Source: Alteribacillus sp. YIM 98480 (GTDB lineage: Bacteria; Bacillota; Bacilli; Bacillales; Marinococcaceae). From it: 64,000 bases of DNA. This document shows, in pieces, positions 22,829 through 31,638 of this stretch. Where the stretch lies: assembly GCF_009765375.1 (NCBI RefSeq), contig NZ_VTOK01000001.1, positions 124,001 through 188,000 of the forward strand, written 5' to 3'. Positions within the stretch are counted from its first letter, which is position 1; the number at the start of each line of letters is the position of its first letter. The notes beneath the pieces are model-generated. The model was not told where the DNA came from and did not search any database. It was given only the letters and a program-made list of their open reading frames with translations. The position numbers were made by a program, and so were the translations under genes.

Positions 22829-23146
22829 TTAAGCAAATTGTACAGCATTTGTATATTGGTCTAACTGATATTTCATATATTCAAAATCCCGGTCTGTGGC
22901 ATTTTCCAACATATCAACAAGCAGTCCAAAAGATAGTGGTTCTGTACCTAAGGGATCTTTAAAAACAGATCTATCTGCACTCCAAATGAGAGACATCATC
23001 TCAATAAAAGGAATTTTCCCCTCTACATGCGGAGCGTTGTAATAAACAAAATCCCGTAAAGCGCACAAGTCATCCCGATTGAAAGCATTTTCATATTTTT
23101 CTAGAAATAAACAAACAAACGCTTCGACTTCCCTGCTTGGATTCAT
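22829..23146 (-). CDS. Small acidic protein of unknown function
   Basis: 105 residues from the second ATG (MNPSREVEAFVCLFLEKYE...), chosen because GAGGAG is seven bases ahead of it and only one base ahead of the first ATG at 23152. No motif is recognised; the protein is soluble, with predicted helices and many aromatic residues. It has its own terminator. It is on the same strand as, and downstream of, the candidate signal peptide gene, but a stem-loop at 23341-23374 lies between them. Confidence 0.6.
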   Translation of the reverse strand: MNPSREVEAFVCLFLEKYENAFNRDDLCALRDFVYYNAPHVEGKIPFIEMMSLIWSADRSVFKDPLGTEPLSFGLLVDMLENATDRDFEYMKYQLDQYTNAVQFA

Positions 23147-23340
23147 TATCATTCTCCTCTCACCGAGACAATTTTTAAACGAACCAAAGGTACTCGGTCG
23201 TTCTAAAAATAAAACTTAGTCTAAGGATTCAGATAAAGCCTGGTTTCTCTCAAACTGTTAGGAAAGCATGAATTTCAGCGGTTAACAGTATAAGACAAAC
23301 ATGGATTTAACTCATAGAATTGGAGAAAATCAAGTGTTTC

Positions 23341-23374
23341 TAAAAAAGAATCCCCTGCGGATAAAGCAAGGGTT
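23341..23374 (-). terminator. Terminator of the candidate signal peptide gene
   Basis: On the minus strand AACCCTTGC pairs (with wobble) with GCAGGGGATT across a seven-base loop, followed by CTTTTTTA. It would end a transcript of about 200 bases beginning upstream of 23534. Confidence 0.65.
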
Positions 23375-23429
23375 AAAAAAGGGGGTAGCTTGGTTGTGGT
23401 GTAAAGATTGTCCGAAAAATGATTAGTTA

Positions 23430-23534
23430 TTAATAAGCATGTGGCAAGGATACATCTAAAGTACTTACATCACCAGTAGAAGCTAATATGGCTAAAGAAA
23501 AAGCTATCATACCTAGAGCTTGTAATTTTCTCAC
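23430..23534 (-). CDS. 34-codon exported peptide, candidate quorum-sensing pro-peptide
   Basis: Too short for usual ORF calling. GTG start with GGGGAGG seven bases ahead on the minus strand. The product begins MRKLQALGMIAFSLAILAST, a basic start and hydrophobic core typical of a Sec signal, and ends with the polar tail DVSTLDVSLPHAY. This is the build of Phr, PapR and NprX pro-peptides. It lies divergently, 184 bases from a PlcR-like regulator, and has its own terminator. The mature form is unknown; by analogy with PapR it would be a few residues from the C-terminal tail (inference). Alternative: a small unrelated membrane peptide. Confidence 0.6.
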   Translation of the reverse strand: MRKLQALGMIAFSLAILASTGDVSTLDVSLPHAY

Positions 23535-23718
23535 ATTAATTCCTCCCCACTGAATTTTTATTTCATTGATTTCATCCTGGGTATATTGTTACATAAATTG
23601 AAAAAAAACACATCCGCCTTTATAAAGTATGAGAGTTAATGAGGGCTTTTAAAGTAAAAATTTCATGGTAATATACTAATTAAGAGAACTATAGTACTCA
23701 GTAGCTGGAGGGAAAATA

Positions 23719-24612
23719 ATGGAAGGACCCTCACTAGGGATCAAGTTAAAAGATTTAAGAGAATACTACAATGTCAGTCAAAGAGAGCTGGCTAAAAATA
23801 TATGTTCACAAAAGGCCGTTTCAAAAATTGAAAGAGGAGAAACACAGCCTACAGCAGACATATTGCAGCAGCTGGGGTTAAGACTGGGGGTGGACATCAG
23901 TTATTTTTTTGAGGAACAAGAAGCTCCAAGATTTAATTATATACAAGAAACGAAAGATAAGATAGAAGATTTGGTTAGTAAATGGAAATATAAAGAAGCT
24001 GTTGAAATTATAAAAGAAGAACTAAAAAATCCTTTGTTTCGAAAGGCCACTCATCGAAAATTTTTATTATGGAAAAGAAGTGTTTGTCACTTTAACCTTA
24101 CCCAAGAAAAAGAAGACGCTATAGAGTTATTGAAAGTGGCAATGGACATAGAAACTCATTCTAAAAAAACAGTTACAAATGACGATATAGGGATTTATAT
24201 AAGCCTTGGGAATATGTATTCAGACACGCAAAAATATGAACAATCGCTATATTATTACGAGCAAGCAAAAAAAATGGCAAAGAAATTACCGGTTCATGGT
24301 AGTGCGCCGCCAATTTATAAGCTTTATTATAATCTTAGCATTGTGTATTTTCGAATGCATAACTTCGAAGAAGCGGTAAAAGTTGCCGAAGAAGGTATTA
24401 ATTTTATTTTCAAAAAGGACTCATTATATCTTCTAGGAGAACTATATTATCAAAAAGGAATTTATCTCTTTTATTCTGGGAAAAAACGTGAAGCCCTTCA
24501 AAATATGAAAAAAGCTTTGTTTGTGTTTGAAGAAAAAGGTCAAGACCGTTTTTATAAATTTGTGGAAACAAATTATTTAGGTTTTCAAAGGGCAGCTAGA
24601 GATACTGTTTAG
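23719..24612 (+). CDS. PlcR-like (RRNPP) transcription regulator: XRE helix-turn-helix plus TPR repeats
   Basis: 297 residues. An N-terminal XRE helix-turn-helix at about 7-62 (LKDLREYYNVSQRELAKNIC, KAVSKIERGETQPTADIL) is followed by helical TPR repeats to the end, clearest at DDIGIYISLGNMYSDTQKYE, KLYYNLSIVYFRMHNFEEA and ELYYQKGIYLFYSGKKREA. The size, order and residues near the helix-turn-helix resemble PlcR of the B. cereus group, a regulator that binds an imported peptide. GGAGGG lies seven bases before ATG. Target genes are unknown; a good PlcR box was not found in the intergenic region. Confidence 0.85.
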   Translation: MEGPSLGIKLKDLREYYNVSQRELAKNICSQKAVSKIERGETQPTADILQQLGLRLGVDISYFFEEQEAPRFNYIQETKDKIEDLVSKWKYKEAVEIIKEELKNPLFRKATHRKFLLWKRSVCHFNLTQEKEDAIELLKVAMDIETHSKKTVTNDDIGIYISLGNMYSDTQKYEQSLYYYEQAKKMAKKLPVHGSAPPIYKLYYNLSIVYFRMHNFEEAVKVAEEGINFIFKKDSLYLLGELYYQKGIYLFYSGKKREALQNMKKALFVFEEKGQDRFYKFVETNYLGFQRAARDTV

Positions 24613-24711
24613 TTCCGTACTAATATCGAAACTTATTAGAGATTATATTGAATATGATATAGTATAAAAAACAAGATAGAATATTTATAATTTATAATTA
24701 GGAGAACAAAC

Positions 24712-25596
24712 ATGAAACGTGCACGTATCATTTATAACCCGACATCGGGTCGAGAACAAATGAAAAAGCAGCTGCCGTATATTTTAGACCGCCTGGAAAT
24801 GGAAGGGTATGAAACCTCTGCTCACATGACCAAAAGAGAAGGATGCGCGAGAGAAGAAGCAAGAAGAGCTGGAATATCCGGCTTTGACATGGTCGTGGCA
24901 GCCGGCGGGGACGGCACTATTTTTGAAGTTGTAAATGGCCTGGCAGACCTTGGGACACGTCCGAAGCTAGGATTGATTCCGGCCGGGACGACCAATGATT
25001 TGGCGAGAGCTCTTGGTATTAGCGGAAATAATATTGAACAAGTCTGTGACGTTCTTTGTTCAGGGAAAAGCCGCCCTATTGATATTGGAAAAGTGAACGA
25101 TCAATATTTTATTAATATTGCAGCGGGAGGGAAACTGACCGAGTTAACATATGATACTCCAAGCAAACTGAAAACCATGATGGGGCAGCTCGCATATTAC
25201 GTAAAAGGGTTCGAAAAGCTGCGCTCTTTGAAGCCGAAATATGTAAAAATGGAGTATGATGGCAAGTTATATGAAGGCCAAATTATGATGTTTCTCATTT
25301 CTAATACAAATTCGGTAGGAGGATTTGAGAAACTGCTTCCGAATGCTAAATATAACGATGGTATGTTTGACATGATTATTATTAAAAAAACGAACCTGCC
25401 AGAACTTGTCCGTATTGGTACACAAGCGTTAAATGGAGAACACCTTCACCATGAAAAAGTAATGTACGTACAAGCTAACAGAATTAAAATCGACGTTGAA
25501 GGAGACATGCAGCTCAATTTAGACGGAGAGTACGGTGGGAAACTTCCAGCGGAATTTGTGAACCTTCACCATCATGTTGAAATGTTTTGTCCATAG
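24712..25596 (+). CDS. dagK: Diacylglycerol kinase DagK (DgkB)
   Basis: Soluble lipid kinase that returns diacylglycerol from lipoteichoic acid synthesis to phosphatidic acid. 294 residues with the DAGK catalytic motif VAAGGDGTIFEVVNGL, the ATP loop IYNPTSGRE and the SNTNSVGGFEKLLPNA region. It matches B. subtilis YerQ, renamed DgkB, in position between gatCAB and rlmCD. AT-rich leader with AGGAGAAC ribosome site. Confidence 0.95.
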   Translation: MKRARIIYNPTSGREQMKKQLPYILDRLEMEGYETSAHMTKREGCAREEARRAGISGFDMVVAAGGDGTIFEVVNGLADLGTRPKLGLIPAGTTNDLARALGISGNNIEQVCDVLCSGKSRPIDIGKVNDQYFINIAAGGKLTELTYDTPSKLKTMMGQLAYYVKGFEKLRSLKPKYVKMEYDGKLYEGQIMMFLISNTNSVGGFEKLLPNAKYNDGMFDMIIIKKTNLPELVRIGTQALNGEHLHHEKVMYVQANRIKIDVEGDMQLNLDGEYGGKLPAEFVNLHHHVEMFCP

Positions 25597-25597
25597 C

Positions 25598-25645
25598 AGC
25601 GGACCAGGCTGTTATAGTGCCTGATCCGTTACCTGCCTTTTTTTA
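25598..25645 (+). terminator. Terminator after dagK
   Basis: CGGACCAGGC and GCCTGATCCG form a stem with one G-U pair around TGTTATAGT; a run of eight T residues follows at 25638-25644 after a short spacer. Confidence 0.7.
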
Positions 25646-25805
25646 AGATAAGAAATTATAAATATTTGGCGTTTTACATGTCTAGCTCCAGGGCCTACTC
25701 GCTCGAGATTCCTTCGGTTCGTCAATGGAAAGCAAAGTTCAACTTTCCATATGCCGCCCCTCCAGGACTTGTCTCTCGTGAGCAAGGCGCTTGCGCTTTT
25801 CTTAC
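25645..25805. repeat. Interspersed element, copy B (about 160 bp)
   Basis: Same ends as copies A and C and the same core as copy A (TTCCTTCGGTTCG, CAATGGAAAGCAAAG, CTTTCCATATGCC). Its right end TTCTTAC runs into the GNAT gene: the TAA stop of that gene (25802-25804, minus strand) lies in the element's end sequence. Confidence 0.85.
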
Positions 25806-26365
25806 CATTCATGTTTTAACAGTCCGTAAATATTGATATCACGACGTACACCTTTAACGAGCAAACGCTGTCTGATGGTCCCTTCGTATGTCATGCCTAA
25901 TTTTTCCATAACGCGCATGGAATTTTTATTTTCTGCATAACAGCGCGCTTCGATTCGAACAAGCCCCATTTGTTCGAAGCCGAAGGAAACAAGTTTCGAT
26001 GCTGCTTCAGGTATGATCCCTTGCCCCCAATAGTTCGGTGAGAGAACATAGCCAATCTCTGCAGCGGCGTGCCCCTGTTCCCACCAGACATAATCAATTG
26101 TTCCAATCAATTCAGCTGATTCTTTCCGTTCAATTCCAAATGGAGCGAGGTGACCCTGCTTGTATTTTTCAAATGCAATATCTAAAAATTGCTGTGTATC
26201 TTCGGTTGATCGGTGTGTATCCCACAGTACATGCTCACTGACTTCAGGTTTAGAGGCATAGTCAAATACAGCGTATAAGTCCTCTTGCTGCAACCTTCTT
26301 AAACGTAATCGCTTCGTTTCTAAATGGGGAAACGGATAAAATACGCCAGAGGTTTTCATGGACAT
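25802..26365 (-). CDS. GNAT N-acetyltransferase, RimJ/RimL type
   Basis: 187 residues of the Acetyltransf_3 group: ETKRLRLRRLQQEDLYAVF at the start, IGTIDYVWWEQGHAAAEIGY, acetyl-CoA loop LSPNYWGQGIIPEAASKL and ARCYAENKNSMRVMEKLGMTYEG. Such enzymes acetylate ribosomal protein N-termini, other proteins or small molecules; the substrate is not predictable. AAGGGAGG lies eight bases ahead of the start. The stop codon falls in repeat copy B, so the original C-terminus may have been changed by insertion. Confidence 0.88.
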   Translation of the reverse strand: MSMKTSGVFYPFPHLETKRLRLRRLQQEDLYAVFDYASKPEVSEHVLWDTHRSTEDTQQFLDIAFEKYKQGHLAPFGIERKESAELIGTIDYVWWEQGHAAAEIGYVLSPNYWGQGIIPEAASKLVSFGFEQMGLVRIEARCYAENKNSMRVMEKLGMTYEGTIRQRLLVKGVRRDINIYGLLKHEW

Positions 26366-26684
26366 AAGGAATCCCTCCCTTCAAACTACAAAGAGATTCG
26401 TGACATAAGTGGTAATCCCCTTCCATTTTTTAATCTTTTGTATGTCTCCCCCAATATGTAAAAAATAACGACATTTTACATGAATGGCAGAAAACGTGAA
26501 TACTCTGTTGTAAGTAACCCTTTAGTATTTAAGTGTATAGGGTTAATTGAACATCTCTGCCCCCATTTAATATCTCCTTCTTTTTTCAAATACAAGATAA
26601 TTTTTAATAAAGGAAAATAAATTAATGTAAGAGCATGGCTTTAATATTAGTTGAAATTTTGGGGAAGGGAGAAGGAGTGAAGTC
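26366..26684. other. Intergenic region ahead of rocD
   Basis: 319 AT-rich bases between divergent genes. It must hold promoters for both the GNAT gene and rocD, but no clear -24/-12 or -35/-10 pair, riboswitch or terminator is visible. A GGGAAGGGAGAAGGAG ribosome site serves rocD. Confidence 0.5.
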
Positions 26685-27887
26685 ATGACGTTACCTTCAT
26701 CTACTACTTCGATTATTAAACAAACAGAAAAATACGGTGCAAGAAATTATCACCCGTTACCGATTGTTATATCAAAAGCGGAAGGAGTTTGGGTGGAAGA
26801 CCCGGAAGGAAAAAAATACATTGATATGCTGAGTGCTTACTCTGCCTTAAATCAAGGCCACCGCCATCCTAAAATAATTCAGGCATTAAAAGATCAAGCA
26901 GACAAAGTAACACTCACATCACGAGCCTTTCACAATGATCAGTTAGGTACTTTTTATGAGAAAGTATGCAGTTTGACGAAAAAAGAGATGGTACTTCCAA
27001 TGAATACTGGAGCGGAAGCAGTAGAAACGGCTATCAAAGCGATTCGCCGCTGGGGATATGAAAATAAAAATATTAAAGCAGGCAGGTCAGAAATTATTGC
27101 TTGTGAAGGAAACTTCCACGGACGGACGATATCTGCTGTATCTTTGTCTTCAGAAGATGAATACAAGCGCGGTTTCGGACCGATGCTTCCTGGAATCAAA
27201 ATCATTCCTTATGGTGATTTAGAAGCGCTAAAATCAGCCATTACTCCAAACACGGCTGGATTTTTACTCGAACCAATCCAGGGAGAAGCAGGGATTGTTA
27301 TTCCTCCTATCGGCTTTCTAAAAGAAGCAAAAAAAATATGCCAGGAACATAATGTTCTGTTTGCAGTTGATGAAATTCAGACCGGTCTAGGGCGTACAGG
27401 CAGAACTTTTGCTTGCGATTGGGAAGATGTAAAGCCGGATATCTATATTCTTGGTAAAGCACTCGGCGGCGGAGTTTTCCCAATTTCTTGCATCGCAGCA
27501 AATAAAAACATTTTAAGCGTATTTAATCCTGGTTCCCACGGATCTACCTTTGGAGGTAATCCGCTTGCAGCAGCTGTAGCCGTTGCAGCACTGGAAGTTT
27601 TGGAAGAAGAAAATCTGGTGGAGCGCTCTCAGAAACTTGGAAACTATTTCAAAGAGAGAATCAGTAAAATGAACATTTCAAAAATTAAAGAAATCCGCGG
27701 AAAAGGTCTTTTTATTGGAGTGGAGCTTACAGAAGCTGCCCGTCCTTATTGTGAAGCTTTAAAGGAAAAAGGCTTACTTTGCAAAGAGACCCATGATACA
27801 GTCATCCGTTTTGCTCCCCCTTTGGTCATTTCTAAAGAGGAGTTGAACTGGGCACTGAAGAAAATGGAAGAAGTACTAAGCGCTTAA
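26685..27887 (+). CDS. rocD: Ornithine aminotransferase RocD
   Basis: PLP-dependent class III aminotransferase converting ornithine and 2-oxoglutarate to glutamate semialdehyde and glutamate. 400 residues: [34 protein letters not shown] at the front, [40 protein letters not shown] and the PLP lysine in [12 protein letters not shown]. Followed 16 bases later by rocA, giving the complete ornithine-to-glutamate route. Confidence 0.97.
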   Translation: MTLPSSTTSIIKQTEKYGARNYHPLPIVISKAEGVWVEDPEGKKYIDMLSAYSALNQGHRHPKIIQALKDQADKVTLTSRAFHNDQLGTFYEKVCSLTKKEMVLPMNTGAEAVETAIKAIRRWGYENKNIKAGRSEIIACEGNFHGRTISAVSLSSEDEYKRGFGPMLPGIKIIPYGDLEALKSAITPNTAGFLLEPIQGEAGIVIPPIGFLKEAKKICQEHNVLFAVDEIQTGLGRTGRTFACDWEDVKPDIYILGKALGGGVFPISCIAANKNILSVFNPGSHGSTFGGNPLAAAVAVAALEVLEEENLVERSQKLGNYFKERISKMNISKIKEIRGKGLFIGVELTEAARPYCEALKEKGLLCKETHDTVIRFAPPLVISKEELNWALKKMEEVLSA

Positions 27888-27903
27888 AAAAGAAAGGAGA
27901 GTT

Positions 27904-29454
27904 ATGATGTATACTGCTTATAGACATGAACCCTTTACGGATTTTACAACTGAAGAAAACAGCAAGGATTTTCAAAAAGCATTAGAAAAGGTAGAAGGTT
28001 ATCTCGGGCAGAATTATCCTCTTCTTATTGATGGCGAACAAATAACAACAGATGACAAACTAGTTTCATACAACCCGTCCAATTATAAAGAAGTTATCGG
28101 AAATGTTTCAAAAGCGACTCCTAGACTAATCGACAAAGCTTTTGATGCTGCAAGTGATGCTTTTAAAACGTGGAGACATACCAATCCTACGGCGAGAGCA
28201 GAGATACTGTTCCGCGGTGCGGCAATTATGCGCCGCCGCAAGCATGAACTGTCGGCGCTGCTCGTTAAAGAAGCAGGAAAGCCATGGAAAGAAGCAGATG
28301 CCGACATTGCAGAAGCAATAGACTTTCTCGAGTACTACGCTCGGCAGATGATCGAACTGAAAGAAGGAAAAGCGATCAACAGCCGCGATGGAGAATATAA
28401 CCAATATACGTATCAACCGATGGGTGTTGCGGTTACGATTCCACCTTGGAATTTTGCTGGAGCCATTATGGCAGGTACGACTGTTGCACCACTTGTAACA
28501 GGCAACACAGTTCTATTGAAACCTGCTGAACCAACCCCAGTAATTGCAGCCAAATTTGTTGAAATTCTTCAAGAAGCCGGTACGCCTAAAGGAGTGATTA
28601 ATTTCGTCCCAGGTGAACCTTCTGAAATTGGTGATTATCTTGTCGATCATCATAAAACGTCAATTATTACGTTTACAGGTTCAAGAGCAACCGGTCTTCG
28701 CGTTTTCCAGCGTGCTGCTGTTGTTCAGGAAGGTCAGCATCATTTAAAACGCGTTCTTGCTGAAATGGGAGGGAAAGACACCGTCATTGTAGACAATGAA
28801 GCAAACCTTGATACTGCAACAGAAGCAATTATCACCTCTGCCTTTGGTTTCTCTGGACAGAAATGTTCTGCTGGTTCTCGAGTTGTTGTACATGAAGATG
28901 TGTATGATGAAGTGTTGAACCGAGTCGAAGCACGCACGAAAGAATTGACAGTCGGTGATCCTGTTTCTAAAAATAATTACATGGGGCCTGTTATTAATCA
29001 AAAAGCTTTTGATAAAATTACTGGCTATATTGAAATCGGAAAAGAAGAAGGACGTCTCGTCGCTGGTGGTGATGCAGACAGTTCAAAAGGATATTTTATT
29101 CAGCCAACTATATTTGCCGATGTTGAACCAAATGCTCGAATTATGCAAGAAGAAATCTTTGGGCCTATAGTGGCGTTTTCAAAAGCTAAAAACTACGATG
29201 AAGCACTTAAAATTGCAAATAACACAGAGTACGGCTTAACGGGTGCAGTGATTTCTCACAACAGCGAACACCTTGAAAAAGCAAAACATCATTTCCACGT
29301 CGGTAACTTATATTTTAATCGTAACTGTACAGGTGCTATTGTCGGCTATCACCCATTTGGCGGGTTCAAAATGTCAGGAACCGATGCAAAAGCAGGCGGG
29401 CCCGATTATCTTCTTCAATACATGCAGCCGAAGACGATCAGCCAGATGCTTTAA
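27904..29454 (+). CDS. rocA: 1-Pyrroline-5-carboxylate dehydrogenase RocA
   Basis: NAD-dependent oxidation of pyrroline-5-carboxylate (glutamate semialdehyde) to glutamate. 516 residues, very similar to B. subtilis RocA in pattern: [25 protein letters not shown] (shown in part), [25 protein letters not shown], catalytic Cys in [12 protein letters not shown] and [14 protein letters not shown]. The start may be the ATG at 27904 or the adjacent one at 27907; the ribosome site AAAGGAG fits the second a little better. Operon with rocD, ended by a strong terminator. Confidence 0.97.
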   Translation: MMYTAYRHEPFTDFTTEENSKDFQKALEKVEGYLGQNYPLLIDGEQITTDDKLVSYNPSNYKEVIGNVSKATPRLIDKAFDAASDAFKTWRHTNPTARAEILFRGAAIMRRRKHELSALLVKEAGKPWKEADADIAEAIDFLEYYARQMIELKEGKAINSRDGEYNQYTYQPMGVAVTIPPWNFAGAIMAGTTVAPLVTGNTVLLKPAEPTPVIAAKFVEILQEAGTPKGVINFVPGEPSEIGDYLVDHHKTSIITFTGSRATGLRVFQRAAVVQEGQHHLKRVLAEMGGKDTVIVDNEANLDTATEAIITSAFGFSGQKCSAGSRVVVHEDVYDEVLNRVEARTKELTVGDPVSKNNYMGPVINQKAFDKITGYIEIGKEEGRLVAGGDADSSKGYFIQPTIFADVEPNARIMQEEIFGPIVAFSKAKNYDEALKIANNTEYGLTGAVISHNSEHLEKAKHHFHVGNLYFNRNCTGAIVGYHPFGGFKMSGTDAKAGGPDYLLQYMQPKTISQML

Positions 29455-29482
29455 TAAAATGGTTAAAGGAATTTAAAAAGGC

Positions 29483-29526
29483 TAATCCAAAACGGTCTTC
29501 GTGTAAGTACAGTTTTGGATTAAAAG
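29483..29526 (+). terminator. Terminator after rocD-rocA
   Basis: TAATCCAAAAC (29483-29493) and GTTTTGGATTA (29512-29522) pair perfectly; AAAAG follows, so termination on the plus strand relies on the AT-rich lower stem. Confidence 0.75.
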
Positions 29527-29551
29527 GAAAATACAGTTATTTCTAAAGAAA

Positions 29552-29621
29552 CTTCTAAAGCAGAGATGGTTAGCACTGGCTGTGCGGTGTTAGATAAACG
29601 TCGACTGCTTTAGGAGTTTTT
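29552..29621 (+). ncRNA. Structured RNA element with terminator-like end
   Basis: CTTCTAAAGCAG (29552-29563) pairs over 12 positions with CTGCTTTAGGAG (29605-29616), then TTTTTATT. The 41-base interior contains AGCAC/GTGC and other complementary parts, so it is more complex than a simple terminator. It stands alone 30 bases after the rocA terminator and 200 bases before mqnE. It could be a second terminator, a small RNA or an attenuator. The rest of 29455-29819 shows only a TATAAT-like -10 box near 29724. Confidence 0.45.
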
Positions 29622-29819
29622 ATTATCTTAGGATTATTTTCTATAGAAGCAGCAAAAACGTCACAGCTGAACAGAACGCTTATGGCAAAAAAATTATATT
29701 TAATACTAAGCGGCTTTTGTTTATAATGAATCTAGGTCACTCTTTATTTTTATAACTGCATGTTGTCATATAATCTGTGTGGCTAGCACGTTTTCACAAT
29801 CAACTAGGAGGTTATTATC

Positions 29820-30917
29820 TTGTTAATCCAAAGTGATACCACTTCTCGCCTTAACAACATAAAAGAAAAAGTAGAAAATAATGTTAGATTGTCCATGGAA
29901 GATGGTTTATTTTTATATAACTCAGAGGATTTGTTAACGATTGGCGAGCTGGCTAATCAAGCTAACTTAAAAAAGAATGGCAAAAAAACATATTTCGTGG
30001 AAAATATGAGTCTATACTTTACCAATGTATGTGAAGCCACTTGTGCTTTTTGCCACTTCAAAAGAAAACCAGGAGAAGACGGAGCATATACAAATTCTCC
30101 TATGGAAATGGTAGAACAAGTAAAAGAACGTATTACACCTAATGTAAAGGAATTCCATATTACTGGCGGCCACAACACAGAAGTCCCTTTTGATTATTAT
30201 GTGGATTCTATTAGAACGTTAAAAGAACACTTTCCGGATGTGACCATAAAAGCTTATACAGGGGCTGAAATTGAATTTTTCTCTAGACAAAGCGGTCTTA
30301 GTTATAAAGAGGTGCTTAACAAGCTGAAAGACGCTGGTCTTTCCTCACTTACGGGTGGAGGAGCAGAAATATTATCAGAAAGATACCGGAAAAAAATGAG
30401 TGTCAATAAAGCAACGACTGAACAATGGTTAGACGTACATCGCAGCGCTCATTCATTAGGTATCCCTACTCATGCAACCATGCTTTATGGATCGATTGAA
30501 ACGCTTGAAGAAAGACTTCAGCATATGATTTATTTACGTGAGCTTCAAGATGAAACAAACGGCTTTTTAGTATTTATTCCACTGGCGGTTCAGCCGAAAA
30601 GCACCAATTCAAAAATAACGAAAAGAACAAGTGCCGTAGAAGACTTAAAGACAATAGCTATCAGTCGTTTGATGCTAGACAACTTTCAACACATAAAGTC
30701 CTATTTTATTACATTAGGGACACAGGTAGCACAGCTGGCATTGAATTTTGGGGCGTCAGATATCCATGGGACGCTCGTAGAGGAACGAATTAGTCATTCC
30801 GCTGGCGCTTTGTCTCCAAAAGGTTTAACAAGAGATGAATTAGTATACCTAGTAAAAGAAGCAAATCGTATTCCAGTAGAAAGAGATACACTTTATAACG
30901 AATTAAAAACATACTAA
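29820..30917 (+). CDS. mqnE: Aminofutalosine synthase MqnE-like radical SAM protein
   Basis: 365 residues, TTG start with AGGAGG ahead. The radical-SAM cluster motif is CEATCAFC with Cys71, Cys75 and Cys78. The family patterns VKEFHITGGHN, TGGGAEI and THATMLYG follow, as in MqnE, which makes aminodeoxyfutalosine in the futalosine route to menaquinone. The related MqnC and CofH share these motifs, so the assignment inside the group is probable, not certain. No other mqn genes are near; the gene stands alone between terminators. Confidence 0.85.
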   Translation: MLIQSDTTSRLNNIKEKVENNVRLSMEDGLFLYNSEDLLTIGELANQANLKKNGKKTYFVENMSLYFTNVCEATCAFCHFKRKPGEDGAYTNSPMEMVEQVKERITPNVKEFHITGGHNTEVPFDYYVDSIRTLKEHFPDVTIKAYTGAEIEFFSRQSGLSYKEVLNKLKDAGLSSLTGGGAEILSERYRKKMSVNKATTEQWLDVHRSAHSLGIPTHATMLYGSIETLEERLQHMIYLRELQDETNGFLVFIPLAVQPKSTNSKITKRTSAVEDLKTIAISRLMLDNFQHIKSYFITLGTQVAQLALNFGASDIHGTLVEERISHSAGALSPKGLTRDELVYLVKEANRIPVERDTLYNELKTY

Positions 30918-30925
30918 AAAAAGAA

Positions 30926-30971
30926 AAGATGGAGCCATTCCTGAAGTAATTAATGAATGGCTCCATTTTAT
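30926..30971. terminator. Terminator after mqnE
   Basis: ATGGAGCCATTC (30929-30940) pairs perfectly with GAATGGCTCCAT (30955-30966), then TTTTATTAT. A run of A residues in front makes it usable for the convergent minus-strand gene as well. Confidence 0.92.
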
Positions 30972-31031
30972 TATCGTTAAATAAAAGGGGGCTCTTGTGC
31001 AGTTTCTTCTCCGTTACCGTATGTTTTTTGG

Positions 31032-31619
31032 TTAGTTGGAATTTTCATATGTACCCGTACTGCTGTCAAAGGAATCTTCCCAAAGGTGGTTGTTTTTCTC
31101 TTCCTGATTTTCATATGTTCCTTCAAACTTTTCCCCGAAATCTGCCCATTTTTCTTCAAAAGAAGCGTTTTTATCTTCCGTTTGAGTATTTTCTCGTTCA
31201 GTATCGGATAATAAGGGGGCAAGAGATTGATCTTCTTTATGGCTGCTATCGTCTAAGTTGGGTATTGTATAAAAAAATTGGTTCCATAGCTGACTGATAG
31301 ATCCAAATTCAACACCAAAGTTATTCCACCGGTTAGAAAAGGATGAATTCTCAGAATCGGATTTTTTTGTACTGCCGTTTGTTTTCCATTTTTGATCGAA
31401 ATCTTCAAGTTTTTCTTCTTCTGAACGAGTGTCTTCTTCAGATTTTTCCGCTGCTTCTTGTGCTTCTTCCCACGTTTTCTCCCATTCTTCTTGGGTCATG
31501 TTTTCTTCTATTTCATTGTTCTCTTTAGGTTGATTCCAAAAAGAATGGTCAGAAGCAGCTTCTAATGGGAGTGGAACAAGTAAGCTTATACTAAAAATAA
31601 TAATTGCAGCTTTTTTCAA
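31032..31619 (-). CDS. Acidic secreted protein with W/F repeat motifs
   Basis: 195 residues, TTG start, AAAGGA ribosome site. Signal peptide MKKAAIIIFSISLLVPLPLEA with likely cleavage after LEA. The mature part is low-complexity, rich in Glu, Lys, Asn, Ser and Trp, and has degenerate repeats of the form F..(K/R)W..FG..F (FDQKWKTNG, FSNRWNNFGVEFG, FEEKWADFGEKFEG) and two GTYEN units at the end. No family is recognised. It may be disordered or a wall-associated protein (inference). Just downstream is the mqnE terminator. Confidence 0.65.
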   Translation of the reverse strand: MKKAAIIIFSISLLVPLPLEAASDHSFWNQPKENNEIEENMTQEEWEKTWEEAQEAAEKSEEDTRSEEEKLEDFDQKWKTNGSTKKSDSENSSFSNRWNNFGVEFGSISQLWNQFFYTIPNLDDSSHKEDQSLAPLLSDTERENTQTEDKNASFEEKWADFGEKFEGTYENQEEKNNHLWEDSFDSSTGTYENSN

Positions 31620-31638
31620 TACGTGACGTCCTTTCGTT

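Noticed and set aside
22681-22962. 93-codon plus-strand ORF near 22.7 kb
   Set aside because: It includes the terminator of the minus-strand gene and overlaps that gene's end; no ribosome site.
23650-23667. PlcR-box-like CATGAAATTTTTACTT between the peptide and regulator genes
   Set aside because: Only the left half fits TATGNAWWWWTNCATA; the right half has no CATA. Not enough to call a PlcR site.
26480-26665. Possible sigma-54 promoter ahead of rocD (TGGCAGAAAACGTGAAT and TGGCTTTAATATTAGTT)
   Set aside because: Ten bases after GG there is GA or AG, not GC, so the invariant -12 dinucleotide is missing in both.
30953-31297. Plus-strand ORF of 114 codons opposite the secreted protein
   Set aside because: It is the complement of the signal-peptide gene, which has a ribosome site, signal sequence and consistent composition.
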